Below are positions 52,514 to 61,047 of a DNA stretch of 64,000 nt, piece after piece. The notes below the pieces were generated by a model. That model made no database searches, was not told the DNA's origin, and saw nothing but the letters and a program-made list of their open reading frames with translations. The stretch lies in NCBI RefSeq assembly GCF_900176375.1, contig NZ_FWYF01000005.1, positions 1 through 64,000 of the forward strand. Direction: 5' to 3'. Source of the DNA: Reichenbachiella faecimaris. GTDB taxonomy: Bacteria; Bacteroidota; Bacteroidia; Cytophagales; Cyclobacteriaceae. The translations under genes and the position numbers were made by a program. Positions within the stretch are counted from its first letter, which is position 1; every line of letters starts with the position of its first letter.

Positions 52514-53803
52514 TTATGCGTTCATCAAACTTTCTATTTCTTCGGCATGAATAGGAATGTTCTTCATCAAATTGATGTGTCCATTTTTGGTGATGGCGAC
52601 ATTGTCTTCTAGTCGTATGCCAATATTTTCTTCTGGGATATAAATGCCTGGTTCTACTGTAAAGACCATGCCTGCTTCAAATTTTTTGTAAAGGCTAGCT
52701 ACATCGTGCACATTAAGACCCAGATGGTGAGAGGTACCATGCATAAAGTATTTTTTATATGCTGGCCAATTGGGATCTTGCTTGTCAATGTCCATTTTGC
52801 TGATTAGTCCAAGAGCCAGCAGTTCCCTTTCCATTATTTCACCTACTGCTTTGTGGTACTCGGGTATGGTATTGCCTGGTGTTAGCAATTCTGTAGCTTC
52901 ATTTTTCACTCTTAGGACGGCATCATAGATTTGTCTTTGTCTTTTTGTAAATCGACCATTTGCAGGAATCACTCGTGTCATGTCTGCATTATAGTTGGCA
53001 TATTCAGCACCTATATCAAACAAGATAATGTCTCCGTCCTTACATTGTTGACTATTTTCTATATAGTGTAGCACGCATGAATTGCCTCCAGAAGCCACTA
53101 TAGGGTCGTAGGCAAATCGAGTGGCTCGATTTCGTAAAAACTCATAGGAGAATTCAGCTTCTAGTTCATATTCCCAAACACCAGGCTTGGTGAATTCAAG
53201 TATTCTTCTGAATCCAATTTCTGTAATATCACAGGCATGTTGGATGAGCTCTATTTCACGTTGTTCTTTTATACACCTAAGATCATAAATCAAAGGAGCA
53301 ATCCGTTGATATTCGTGTAGGGGGTAGTGTTTTTGACACCACTTGACAAATCGATCTGACCTAGTCTCTACACTAGACCCATTTCTAATATGCTCGTTTG
53401 AATCTAGGTAAATATGTTCTGTCTCGGCCAATACAGTGTTGAGTACAGATTCAAATTCATCGAGCCATTTCACAGTACTTACACCTGACGTGTTCTCGGC
53501 TTCTTCTTTAGTGTACTTATGACCTTCCCATACAGCTATTTCCTCATTGGTCTCTCTGAGAAACAAGATTTCTCTAAATCTCTCATCAGGAAAATCAGGT
53601 GCCAGAAGTAGGATAGACTCTTCTTGATCTATGCCAGATAGATAGAAAATATTCGCGTCTTGTTTGAACGGCAGGGTGCCATCAGCAGATGTAGGCATGA
53701 TATCACTTGAGTTGAAAATAGCCACAGAGTTAGTCTTAAGCTTCTTGCAAAATTTCGCTCGATTAGAAATGAACAACTCCTGCTCAATAGGTAAATACTT
53801 CAT
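52514..53803 (-). CDS. Aminopeptidase P (Xaa-Pro aminopeptidase, M24)
   Basis: The 429-residue cytoplasmic protein has an N-terminal creatinase-like domain and a pita-bread M24 domain. The dinuclear metal ligands are visible: Asp in ILFDIGAEY, Asp in NADMTRVI, His in HGTSHHLGLNVHD, Glu in TVEPGIYIP and Glu in RLEDNV. It removes N-terminal residues preceding proline. A start at 53803 gives the usual KYLPIEQELF N-terminus. The following gene is RidA on the same strand. Confidence 0.92.
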   Translation of the reverse strand: MKYLPIEQELFISNRAKFCKKLKTNSVAIFNSSDIMPTSADGTLPFKQDANIFYLSGIDQEESILLLAPDFPDERFREILFLRETNEEIAVWEGHKYTKEEAENTSGVSTVKWLDEFESVLNTVLAETEHIYLDSNEHIRNGSSVETRSDRFVKWCQKHYPLHEYQRIAPLIYDLRCIKEQREIELIQHACDITEIGFRRILEFTKPGVWEYELEAEFSYEFLRNRATRFAYDPIVASGGNSCVLHYIENSQQCKDGDIILFDIGAEYANYNADMTRVIPANGRFTKRQRQIYDAVLRVKNEATELLTPGNTIPEYHKAVGEIMERELLALGLISKMDIDKQDPNWPAYKKYFMHGTSHHLGLNVHDVASLYKKFEAGMVFTVEPGIYIPEENIGIRLEDNVAITKNGHINLMKNIPIHAEEIESLMNA

Positions 53804-53954
53804 GGTGATATGGTTTAATAATCAAACAGGTAGCCCTATTTGCTGTGGTAAATCTAGCGCTTCTTTCGAACGATTACTGACACAGAAAACATTTTTTCTA
53901 TTACTTGTCCAAATCCAATTGCTTCATTCGTCATCTTATCAAAACAGCAAATAA

Positions 53955-54341
53955 ATGAAAAGATTAGAGAAAAAATATCTGGTCAAGACAAATGAAAAGC
54001 TATTTTATGAAGCCTTGACAAATCAAGCAAATGTAAGTCAGTGGTCTGGAGCATCAGCCATAATGCATGAGGAGGCCGGGACAGCGTTTTCTTTATGGGG
54101 GGGAAGCATAGTTGGAATCAACACAAAAGTTGCTCGGAACCAACTGGTGCAACAATGGAAAGAAAAAAATTGGGCAAACTACTCTAAGGTTTCATTTGAA
54201 TGGAAAGCTGGAGAAGAAGGTCTAGAGGTGTACCTCATACATACGGATATTCCGGATGGCTCCTTCCAAAATATTAAGAGAGGGTGGGACGAACATTATA
54301 TGAATCCCTTGATTACTTGGTTAGAATCTAATAATTTATAA
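53955..54341 (+). CDS. SRPBCC/AHSA1-domain protein
   Basis: The 128-residue protein has the START-like fold of the AHSA1 group: KKYLVKTNEKLFYEALTN at the N-terminus, then NVSQWSGASA, GTAFSLWGGSIVG, and an end with VYLIHTDIP...WDEHYMNPLITWL. This group binds small hydrophobic ligands and in many genomes lies next to DGPF proteins and ECF sigma factors. The next gene starts 17 bp later, so the three genes 53955-56048 are probably one functional unit. Confidence 0.82.
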   Translation: MKRLEKKYLVKTNEKLFYEALTNQANVSQWSGASAIMHEEAGTAFSLWGGSIVGINTKVARNQLVQQWKEKNWANYSKVSFEWKAGEEGLEVYLIHTDIPDGSFQNIKRGWDEHYMNPLITWLESNNL

Positions 54342-54358
54342 ACTAAAACATAAGACAG

Positions 54359-54706
54359 ATGAAAGAGTATCTTTTTTTATTCAGAGGTGGTGATGCCGCC
54401 AGAACAGATCAGACACCAGAGGAAATGCAAGCACACATGGCTAAATGGGGTGCCTGGATGCAAGGCTTGGCTCAAGACAACAAGTTGGTTGGTGGATTGC
54501 CACTTGATAAAGGAGGTAAGGTTGTTCGAAATGCCGGTGCGGTGATTACTGATGGTCCATTTGCAGAAGGAAAAGAAGTAGTGGGCGGTTATTTGATCGT
54601 GAAATCAAACACCCTGGATGGCGCAGTAGAAATTTCTAAGCAATGCCCAATTTTTGAGCATAACGGATTTGTGGAAGTCCGCGAGCTGCTACCAATGGAT
54701 CTTTAA
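54359..54706 (+). CDS. YCII/DGPF-domain protein
   Basis: The 115-residue protein has the YCII-like fold with the DGPF motif in VITDGPFAEGKEVVGGYLIV and an N-terminal strand KEYLFLFRGGD. The family is dimeric and may be a small-molecule enzyme or sensor, with unproven chemistry. It is the hallmark partner of ECF42 sigma factors, one of which is encoded immediately downstream. A hairpin terminator separates the two genes. Confidence 0.9.
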   Translation: MKEYLFLFRGGDAARTDQTPEEMQAHMAKWGAWMQGLAQDNKLVGGLPLDKGGKVVRNAGAVITDGPFAEGKEVVGGYLIVKSNTLDGAVEISKQCPIFEHNGFVEVRELLPMDL

Positions 54707-54726
54707 AAAAATAGAATATATATTAG

Positions 54727-54758
54727 AAGGAGAGTAAAATAAATGACTCTCCTTTTTT
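54727..54758 (+). terminator. Terminator between the DGPF gene and the sigma factor gene
   Basis: AAGGAGAGT (54727-54735) pairs with ACTCTCCTT (54746-54754), followed by four more T. It suggests that the sigma gene is read from its own promoter or only by read-through. Confidence 0.75.
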
Positions 54759-54788
54759 GCTATTAATGGCTTTCTAAAGAAACTTTAA

Positions 54789-56048
54789 ATGTCAGGTAAA
54801 GGCAATACTCAGCAAATTGTAGATCACTTATTTAGAAATGAATATGGTAAGATTGTATCCTTGCTGGTAAGTAAATATGGGGCTAATCATCTAACATTAA
54901 CTGAAGATGTAGTGCAAGAGGCCATGTACAAGGCTATGCAAACCTGGCCTTATGGAGAGGTTCCTGCCAATCCTGCTGGTTGGATTTATCGCGTGTCCAA
55001 CAATCAAATGATTGATCAGTTGCGACGATTATCAAAACAAGATTACACTGAGGAAAGCCATTTGGATTTGCACCAAGCATCTTTTGAGACAGATATTAAT
55101 CCAGATGACGTACTCAAGGATGAACTGCTGAAAATGCTGTTTGCATGTTGTCATCCTGAACTGCATATTGAATTTCAAATCATCTTAGCACTAAAAGTAC
55201 TTTGTGGGTTGGGTGTGAAGGAAATTGCCGCCTGTTTACTCAAGTCGGAAGCTGCCGTTGCCAAAAGCTATACCCGCTCAAGACAAAAGCTTATTGAAGT
55301 GAATGCTAGCTTTGATTTGCCACCTGCCGGCGAGCTGAAGAATAGACTTTCAGTGGTATTAAAAGTGATTTATCTCCTGTTTAATGAAGGTTATAAACCA
55401 AGTCAGGGTAAAAAAATATTAAATGTGGATTTGTGCATAGAAGCCCTTCGGCTAAACAAATTATTGCTTGATGCTGAGATTGGAAACTTGCCTGAAACCA
55501 ATGCACTAGAGGCATTGATGTACTTTCATTTGGCCAGATCAGAATCACGAATGAGTGAAGGAGGGTTTATCATTTCATTAGAAGATCAAGATCGCTCCAC
55601 CTGGGATCAGGAAATGATTCAGACAGGGCACTATTTTTTGAACAGGGCGGTTCAGGAGCCTGTCTATTCTGAGTATCATATTCAAGCAGTAATATCTTCT
55701 TTACACTGCGCGGCCAAGTCTTTTGAGGCTACCAACTGGAATGAAATTTTGGCGTTATACGATGCCATGGTGTTGCGCTATCCTTCAGCTGTGGCTCAGC
55801 TCAATCGTTTGGTGCCTTTGGCGCAGGTCAAAGGGTGGGAGTCTGCCCTTGTTGAGTTAACTAAAATTGAAGAAACGGGATTTTTGTCCAACTATTATCT
55901 GCTCTATTTAGTGAAAGGTCACCTACTTGAGAAAGGAAAGAAAATCAAACCTGCAGTAAAGGCTTATAAAGAAGGGCTAGAACTCATCGAAAATGAGCTG
56001 GAAAAAAAATACATTGCAATGAAGATCCAAAGACTCTCAAAAGTATAA
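54789..56048 (+). CDS. ECF42-type RNA polymerase sigma factor with C-terminal helical extension
   Basis: The 419-residue protein has sigma region 2 (LTEDVVQEAMYKAMQTWP, PAGWIYRVSNNQMIDQLRR) and region 4 (FQIILALKVLCGLGVKEIAA), followed by a long C-terminal part of about 220 residues that matches DUF6596 and TPR-like helices (NRLVPLAQVKGWESAL). This long extension and the DGPF gene upstream define group ECF42. The extension probably replaces an anti-sigma factor in controlling activity. Region 2 residues for -10 recognition are intact, so it should be functional. Confidence 0.92.
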   Translation: MSGKGNTQQIVDHLFRNEYGKIVSLLVSKYGANHLTLTEDVVQEAMYKAMQTWPYGEVPANPAGWIYRVSNNQMIDQLRRLSKQDYTEESHLDLHQASFETDINPDDVLKDELLKMLFACCHPELHIEFQIILALKVLCGLGVKEIAACLLKSEAAVAKSYTRSRQKLIEVNASFDLPPAGELKNRLSVVLKVIYLLFNEGYKPSQGKKILNVDLCIEALRLNKLLLDAEIGNLPETNALEALMYFHLARSESRMSEGGFIISLEDQDRSTWDQEMIQTGHYFLNRAVQEPVYSEYHIQAVISSLHCAAKSFEATNWNEILALYDAMVLRYPSAVAQLNRLVPLAQVKGWESALVELTKIEETGFLSNYYLLYLVKGHLLEKGKKIKPAVKAYKEGLELIENELEKKYIAMKIQRLSKV

Positions 56049-56091
56049 GTATTCATTTCTACCATTCCATATATCCGACACTCAAAATGTA

Positions 56092-56099
56092 TAACTTTG
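56092..56099 (+). promoter_or_regulatory. Putative -7 element of the M16 protease gene
   Basis: TAACTTTG matches TAnnTTTG and lies 19 bp before the ATG at 56119. No good -33 partner was seen. Confidence 0.42.
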
Positions 56100-56118
56100 C
56101 GCCTTCGAATGGAGTAAT

Positions 56119-57351
56119 ATGATGGATTACGAGTTGTGGGAGTTGCCCAATGGAATTAGGGTGGTTCATAGACAAGTTTCAAATACAAAAATAGCCCACT
56201 GTGCCTTGATGCTGGATATCGGAAGCAGGGACGAAGGGCCGCACCAGCAAGGAATCGCTCACTTTTGGGAGCACATGGCTTTCAAAGGCACCCAGCGCAG
56301 AAAGGCGTTTCATATCATCAATAGATTAGAATCTTTGGGCGGAGAACTAAATGCCTATACAACTAAAGAGAAGATTTGCTTCTATGCCGCAGTTTTAGAT
56401 AATCATTTGGACAAAGCGGTAGAGTTGCTTACAGATATTACTTTCAATTCTGTATTTCCAGATGCTCAAATCAACAAAGAGCGACAGGTGATTCTAGAGG
56501 AGATGTCTATGTATGCAGACAGTCCAGAAGATGCCATTCAAGATCAGTTGGATTGTTTGGTCTTTAAAGACCATCAGTTGGGTAATAACATTCTAGGAAC
56601 TCAAGAGAGTGTAAAGTCATTTCACCAAACAGACTTTCTTGATTTTGTAAGTGAAAATCTTGATACTGAACGAATGGTATTCTCTTCAGTAGGAAATTAT
56701 TCCTTAAAAAAGCTAAAAAAAATTGTTGAGAAAAACCTCCTGCAGTTCGAACGAATTTCATGTGAAAGGGAACGCAAGTTAGTGAATGGTTATGCCCCTC
56801 AGCTTGACAGTAAAAAGAAGGATATTACGCAAGCTCATGTTGGTATTGGATGCCGGGCTTTTAATATTTATTCAGATCAAAAAGTGCCTTTCTTTGTCTT
56901 AAATAATATTTTGGGAGGCAACGCCATGAATTCGAGGCTCAATCTGAGTCTTCGGGAAAACCATGGCATGGTGTACAATATAGAGTCTAATTTTCAAGCC
57001 TTTACAGATACGGGCTTGTTCTCTATTTTTTATGCCACAGAACCTACCAATTTAGAAAAGTCCTTGCTGCTTGTCCAGAAAGAAATAATAAAGCTGATGG
57101 AGGTGGAACTTGGCTCCAAGCAACTTCAAACTGCAAAAAATCAAATCAAGGGTCAGCTGGCTATGTCAGAAGAAAATAATCAAAACTTTATGCTCATGAT
57201 GGCCAAAAGTATTTTGGATCATGGTAAGATTGAAGGATTAGATGTTGTGTTTGATAAGGTAGATCGTGTCACCAGATCACAGCTTAGAAGACTTGCCAAT
57301 GAGTGTTTGAATTTTGATCAAATGAGCATATTGAAATATTTGCCATTATAG
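56119..57351 (+). CDS. M16-family zinc peptidase (processing-protease-like)
   Basis: The 410-residue protein has the inverted zinc motif HFWEH near residue 49, with the third ligand Glu about 75 residues later in ERQVILEEMSMY. The C-terminal half contains the R/Y-type substrate site region (LRENHGMVYNIES). It has no signal peptide, so it is cytoplasmic or membrane-associated from the inside, as in bacterial PqqL/YmxG-like enzymes. Only one M16 half is encoded here; others act as two subunits or two domains, so it may form homodimers. The ATG is doubled (ATGATG); the first is used here. Confidence 0.9.
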   Translation: MMDYELWELPNGIRVVHRQVSNTKIAHCALMLDIGSRDEGPHQQGIAHFWEHMAFKGTQRRKAFHIINRLESLGGELNAYTTKEKICFYAAVLDNHLDKAVELLTDITFNSVFPDAQINKERQVILEEMSMYADSPEDAIQDQLDCLVFKDHQLGNNILGTQESVKSFHQTDFLDFVSENLDTERMVFSSVGNYSLKKLKKIVEKNLLQFERISCERERKLVNGYAPQLDSKKKDITQAHVGIGCRAFNIYSDQKVPFFVLNNILGGNAMNSRLNLSLRENHGMVYNIESNFQAFTDTGLFSIFYATEPTNLEKSLLLVQKEIIKLMEVELGSKQLQTAKNQIKGQLAMSEENNQNFMLMMAKSILDHGKIEGLDVVFDKVDRVTRSQLRRLANECLNFDQMSILKYLPL

Positions 57352-57417
57352 TACAGAGACCGTTTGTATTGCTCTCATAAATCTTTAAATTTCAATAATA
57401 AATTGAAAGAAAGATTT

Positions 57418-57825
57418 ATGCAATATTGGCTAATCAAATCTGAACCTAATACCTATTCTTGGGATGACTTTGTGGAATTAGGAAGAGACCATTGGGATGG
57501 TGTCCGAAACTATGCCGCCCGTATGCACATGATGAATATGAAAGTGGATGATTTGGCGCTATTTTATCACAGTGTTAATGAAAAATGTGTAGTAGGCGTA
57601 GCCAAGATAGTGAAAGAACATTATCCAGACCCTACTACTGATGACGAGAGGTGGGTGGTGGTAGATCTAGTCCCAGAGTTCAAACTGGATGATGTGGTTA
57701 CCCTTGAACAAATCAAAAATGATGGACGCTTATCTGAAATGGTGCTAGTGAATAACTCGAGACTTTCTGTTCAACCAGTAAAAAAGGAAGAATTCGATAT
57801 TGTCTTAGCTTTAGGACAGAAATGA
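57418..57825 (+). CDS. EVE-domain protein
   Basis: The 135-residue protein is one EVE domain: YWLIKSEPNTYSWDDF at the start, WDGVRNYAARMHM, and LALFYHS with VGVAKIV in the core. EVE domains are PUA-like and bind modified bases in DNA or RNA. The Met at 57418 gives the standard N-terminus; an earlier in-frame TTG (57364) would add 18 residues not found in relatives. It starts 66 bp after the M16 gene. Confidence 0.88.
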   Translation: MQYWLIKSEPNTYSWDDFVELGRDHWDGVRNYAARMHMMNMKVDDLALFYHSVNEKCVVGVAKIVKEHYPDPTTDDERWVVVDLVPEFKLDDVVTLEQIKNDGRLSEMVLVNNSRLSVQPVKKEEFDIVLALGQK

Positions 57826-57882
57826 ACCAAATAAAGTAAGGGTATTTTGCTCTTGAATCCTTTTTTAGATAAGATTGAAAAA

Positions 57883-59451
57883 ATGAGAAAAACGACTTAC
57901 ATATTAATTCTATTAGTAATTGGCGTTCATAATTTGTCTCTGGGACAAAAAAAGAAAAAGAATGTCGAAATTGATACTGTTGAACAAGAATCTTTCATTG
58001 TTCAACCCAATAGGATTGAATTTGAAGTTGGAAATAGAGACGAGGATTTCGTTATTATTTCGGCAAAAGAACGAGGGCTACTTGTCGTAAAACAGACTAG
58101 AAATAGAACGGAATCAGGATTTATCTGGGAGTTGTATTTGGTAGATAGCCTCTTGAATATAGTTTGGAATAAAGCACTATCCATAAACTATGGATCCATT
58201 TTTTTAGGTTATGACTACAGTGACGAAGGTTTTTTTCTGCTTTATGGCAAGTCAGAATATAAACTTGACGATATGACCGTCTTCCAAATAGATTTGTCTG
58301 GTGAAGAGATTTATTCTCACGCTGTCCAACTTGCCTTGCAGCTTGAGTTGAGTCACTTTGAGGTGGTATCAAATACACTCATATTTGGTGGTTTTTCAAA
58401 TTTGCGTCCTGTAGTAACCACTATTGACCTTGATGATCCCAAACCTAAAGTCATGCCAGGAATTTATAATAACAATAGCAGTATCATTGATGTACGAACA
58501 GATAAGAAAACTAACAATTTCACAATCGTTCTCAGCGAACGTACCCCTCAAAAACAAACAACCATATCGCTAAAGACCTTTACTGAGAAAGGTGAATTGG
58601 TGCATACTGAAACAATAGAGGCAGAATATGAAAAGAGTTTGTTGGATGGGGTGTCAACCAGTTTCGACAATGGTACACAATACGTGGCCGGAACTTTTTC
58701 AAAAAGAAAGTCAGAATACTCCAGAGGGTTGTACTTGGCTAAATTAAATCTAGGTAAGCAAGAGTTTATCAAATACCATGATTATGCCGACTTGGAAAAT
58801 TTCTTTTCCTATATGAGGGCCAAGCGTGAAGAAAGAGTCAAGGAAAAAATCGAACGTAAAAAAGTAAAAGGTCAGAAGGCTAAGTTCAACTATCGTTTGC
58901 TTATTCATGATATCGTAGAAAGAGAAAATGAATACATTCTGATTGGTGAAGCCTATTATCCCAAGTATTCGAATTATGGAGGTGGTAATTTGTATGGTTC
59001 CAGCAACTATGGAGGCAATAGTGGCTTTTCCAACCCCAATTTTATAGGATATAAATACACTCATGCCGTGGTGGTCGGTTACAGCAAAAAGGGAGACTTA
59101 TTATGGGACAACAGCTTTGAGATCAATGACTTATTGAGCTATTCCCTAAAGGATAACGTTCAGATAAGTGTAGAAGACAATCGTATTGTATTATTGTATG
59201 TATATGAAAATGTAATTAGATCCAAGATTATTCAAAACGACGAAATATTAGAAGGGAAGAGTTTTGATCCAGTTGAGCTTCATTTTAAATCTGATGAAGT
59301 CAAAGATAATGACAAGGAGATGGAAGGGTTGGAAAAATGGTTTGATGGTAGCTTTTACACCTTTGGTATTCAGCATATCAAGAATCTGAAAGACAAAGAC
59401 GTGAAGTTGAACCGTCGAGTATTTTATATAAACAAGGTTCAATATCAATAA
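57883..59451 (+). CDS. Secreted protein of unknown function with Gly/Tyr/Asn-rich segment
   Basis: The 522-residue protein has a signal peptide (TTYILILLVIGVHNLSLGQ) and then a basic KKKKK stretch. The remainder is beta-rich with propeller-like repeats (FVIISAKERGLLVV, FLGYDYSDEGFFLLYG). Around residues 363-386 lies a low-complexity segment with NYGGGNLYGSSNYGGN. I do not recognise a family. The start at 57883 is preferred to TTG 57847 because it directly precedes the signal peptide. There is a 57-bp gap to the EVE gene and no clear partner. Confidence 0.65.
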   Translation: MRKTTYILILLVIGVHNLSLGQKKKKNVEIDTVEQESFIVQPNRIEFEVGNRDEDFVIISAKERGLLVVKQTRNRTESGFIWELYLVDSLLNIVWNKALSINYGSIFLGYDYSDEGFFLLYGKSEYKLDDMTVFQIDLSGEEIYSHAVQLALQLELSHFEVVSNTLIFGGFSNLRPVVTTIDLDDPKPKVMPGIYNNNSSIIDVRTDKKTNNFTIVLSERTPQKQTTISLKTFTEKGELVHTETIEAEYEKSLLDGVSTSFDNGTQYVAGTFSKRKSEYSRGLYLAKLNLGKQEFIKYHDYADLENFFSYMRAKREERVKEKIERKKVKGQKAKFNYRLLIHDIVERENEYILIGEAYYPKYSNYGGGNLYGSSNYGGNSGFSNPNFIGYKYTHAVVVGYSKKGDLLWDNSFEINDLLSYSLKDNVQISVEDNRIVLLYVYENVIRSKIIQNDEILEGKSFDPVELHFKSDEVKDNDKEMEGLEKWFDGSFYTFGIQHIKNLKDKDVKLNRRVFYINKVQYQ

Positions 59452-59499
59452 TCTGAAATCTTCTCTTCAAAATTCTTTTATATGTGAATGGCTAGTTTC

Positions 59500-59507
59500 T
59501 ATATTTG
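59500..59507 (+). promoter_or_regulatory. Putative -7 element of pyrR-pyrB
   Basis: TATATTTG is a full match to TAnnTTTG, 15 bp before the pyrR ATG at 59523. The implied leader is under 10 nt, too short for the attenuator hairpins that PyrR uses in Firmicutes. Confidence 0.5.
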
Positions 59508-59522
59508 CATAATCAAAGACAC

Positions 59523-60071
59523 ATGCAAAAGAGACTCCTTCTTAATAGCCATCACCTCAGCATCACCATCTCTCGTCTTTGTTATCAATTAATTGAAAAT
59601 CACAATAAGTTTGAAAACACTGTTTTGCTTGGCTTACAGCCCAAAGGTATTTATGTAGCTGAGCGTATTAAGGCTAAACTGGAGGAAGTTGTGAAAAAGA
59701 CTATTCCGCTCGGTTATCTAGACATCACCTTTCACAGAGATGATTTTAGAAGGCGCGATGAACTGCTCGCCCCAAGCGAAACTAAGGTTCCTTTTATTAT
59801 AGAAGACAAAAATGTAGTCTTGATCGACGATGTGTTGTACACAGGTAGATCGGTAAAGTCTGCCATGGATGCCATGGGTGCTTTTGGTCGTCCCGCTAAA
59901 GTGGAATTTTTGACTTTGATTGATCGGGCATATAGCAGAGATATACCTGTGGAGGCCAATTACATTGGCAAACAGGTCAATACTGTGCTGTCACAAAAAG
60001 TTCTTGTGGAGCTTACCGAGCAAGGCAAGAAAGAAGATAAAATTTGGTTGATAGATAATTCTAAAAAATGA
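59523..60071 (+). CDS. pyrR: PyrR-type phosphoribosyltransferase
   Basis: The 182-residue protein has a type I PRTase fold. The PRPP loop is NVVLIDDVLYTGRSVKSAMDA, and the PyrR features GLQPKGIYVAERI and GRPAKVEFLTLIDR are present. In Gram-positive bacteria PyrR binds pyr mRNA and also has weak uracil phosphoribosyltransferase activity. Here it precedes pyrB, which it overlaps by 4 bp, so a link to pyrimidine synthesis is clear. The start at 59523 (MQKRLLLNSHHL) is chosen because the in-frame TTG at 59505 lies in the putative promoter. Confidence 0.9.
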   Translation: MQKRLLLNSHHLSITISRLCYQLIENHNKFENTVLLGLQPKGIYVAERIKAKLEEVVKKTIPLGYLDITFHRDDFRRRDELLAPSETKVPFIIEDKNVVLIDDVLYTGRSVKSAMDAMGAFGRPAKVEFLTLIDRAYSRDIPVEANYIGKQVNTVLSQKVLVELTEQGKKEDKIWLIDNSKK

Positions 60072-60994
60072 GTCAGTTGAGTAGCAAACATTTATTGGGT
60101 ATCAAGGATTTAACACCAGATGATATTCAGTTGATTTTTGAAACTGCTGATAATTTTAAAGATGTCATCAATAGGCCAATTAAAAAGGTTCCTTCACTTC
60201 GAGATATCACCATTGCCAATGTTTTTTTTGAAAACTCAACCAGAACTAAACTCTCTTTTGAGTTAGCCGAAAAGCGACTTTCTGCTGACGTAATAAATTT
60301 CTCTTCATCAGGAAGTTCTGTGAAGAAAGGGGAGACGTTATTGGATACAGTTAATAATATTTTGGCCATGAAAGTGGACATGATTGTTATGAGACATTCA
60401 TCTCCTGGAGCTCCACATTTTCTTTCCAAACACATAGATGCCAATATTGTGAATGCAGGTGATGGCACACACGAGCATCCCACGCAAGCCCTGTTAGATG
60501 CTTTTTCTATGAGGGAGAAACTTGGCGATTTAGTGGGTAAAAAGATTGCCATTATTGGGGATATTATTCATTCGAGAGTGGCATTGTCCAATGTGTTTGC
60601 TTTGCAAAAAATGGGAGCAGAGGTAATGATTTGCGGGCCAGCCACCTTGGTACCAAAGTACATTACTTCATTAGGAGTTAAAGTGGTGACAGATGTATTT
60701 GAGGCATTGCAATGGTGTGATGTTGCCAATATACTGCGGATTCAGCTAGAAAGGCAGCATATCAAATACTTCCCCTCACTTCGTGAATACGCTTTGTATT
60801 TTGGTGTAAATAAAGCGTTGCTTGACCGACTAGATAAGGAAATAGTGATTATGCATCCAGGGCCTATCAACAGGGGAGTGGAAATCACGAGTGATGTAGC
60901 AGACTCTCAGCATTCAATCATTTTGAATCAGGTAGAAAATGGCGTGGCGATTCGAATGGCAGTTTTATATCTCCTCGCTGGCGCCAGGTCATAA
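60068..60994 (+). CDS. pyrB: Aspartate carbamoyltransferase catalytic subunit
   Basis: The 308-residue protein has the carbamoyl-phosphate-binding motif FFENSTRTKLSFE near residue 54, then FSSSGSSVKKGE (the loop with Ser and Lys), HPTQALLD, and the C-terminal MHPGPINRGVEI. It catalyses the committed step of pyrimidine synthesis. No pyrI regulatory subunit gene follows, so the enzyme probably is a simple trimer. ATGA overlap with pyrR indicates translational coupling, and a terminator follows directly. Confidence 0.95.
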   Translation: MSQLSSKHLLGIKDLTPDDIQLIFETADNFKDVINRPIKKVPSLRDITIANVFFENSTRTKLSFELAEKRLSADVINFSSSGSSVKKGETLLDTVNNILAMKVDMIVMRHSSPGAPHFLSKHIDANIVNAGDGTHEHPTQALLDAFSMREKLGDLVGKKIAIIGDIIHSRVALSNVFALQKMGAEVMICGPATLVPKYITSLGVKVVTDVFEALQWCDVANILRIQLERQHIKYFPSLREYALYFGVNKALLDRLDKEIVIMHPGPINRGVEITSDVADSQHSIILNQVENGVAIRMAVLYLLAGARS

Positions 60995-61023
60995 AAAAAG
61001 TTCCGATATAATCAGAACTTTTT
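60995..61023. terminator. Bidirectional terminator after pyrB
   Basis: AAAAAGTTC (60995-61003) pairs with GAACTTTTT (61015-61023), flanked by A on one side and T on the other. It can end pyrB and the convergent FecR-like gene. Confidence 0.75.
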
Positions 61024-61047
61024 AGGTTTTGCAAAGCTCAATTTTTA

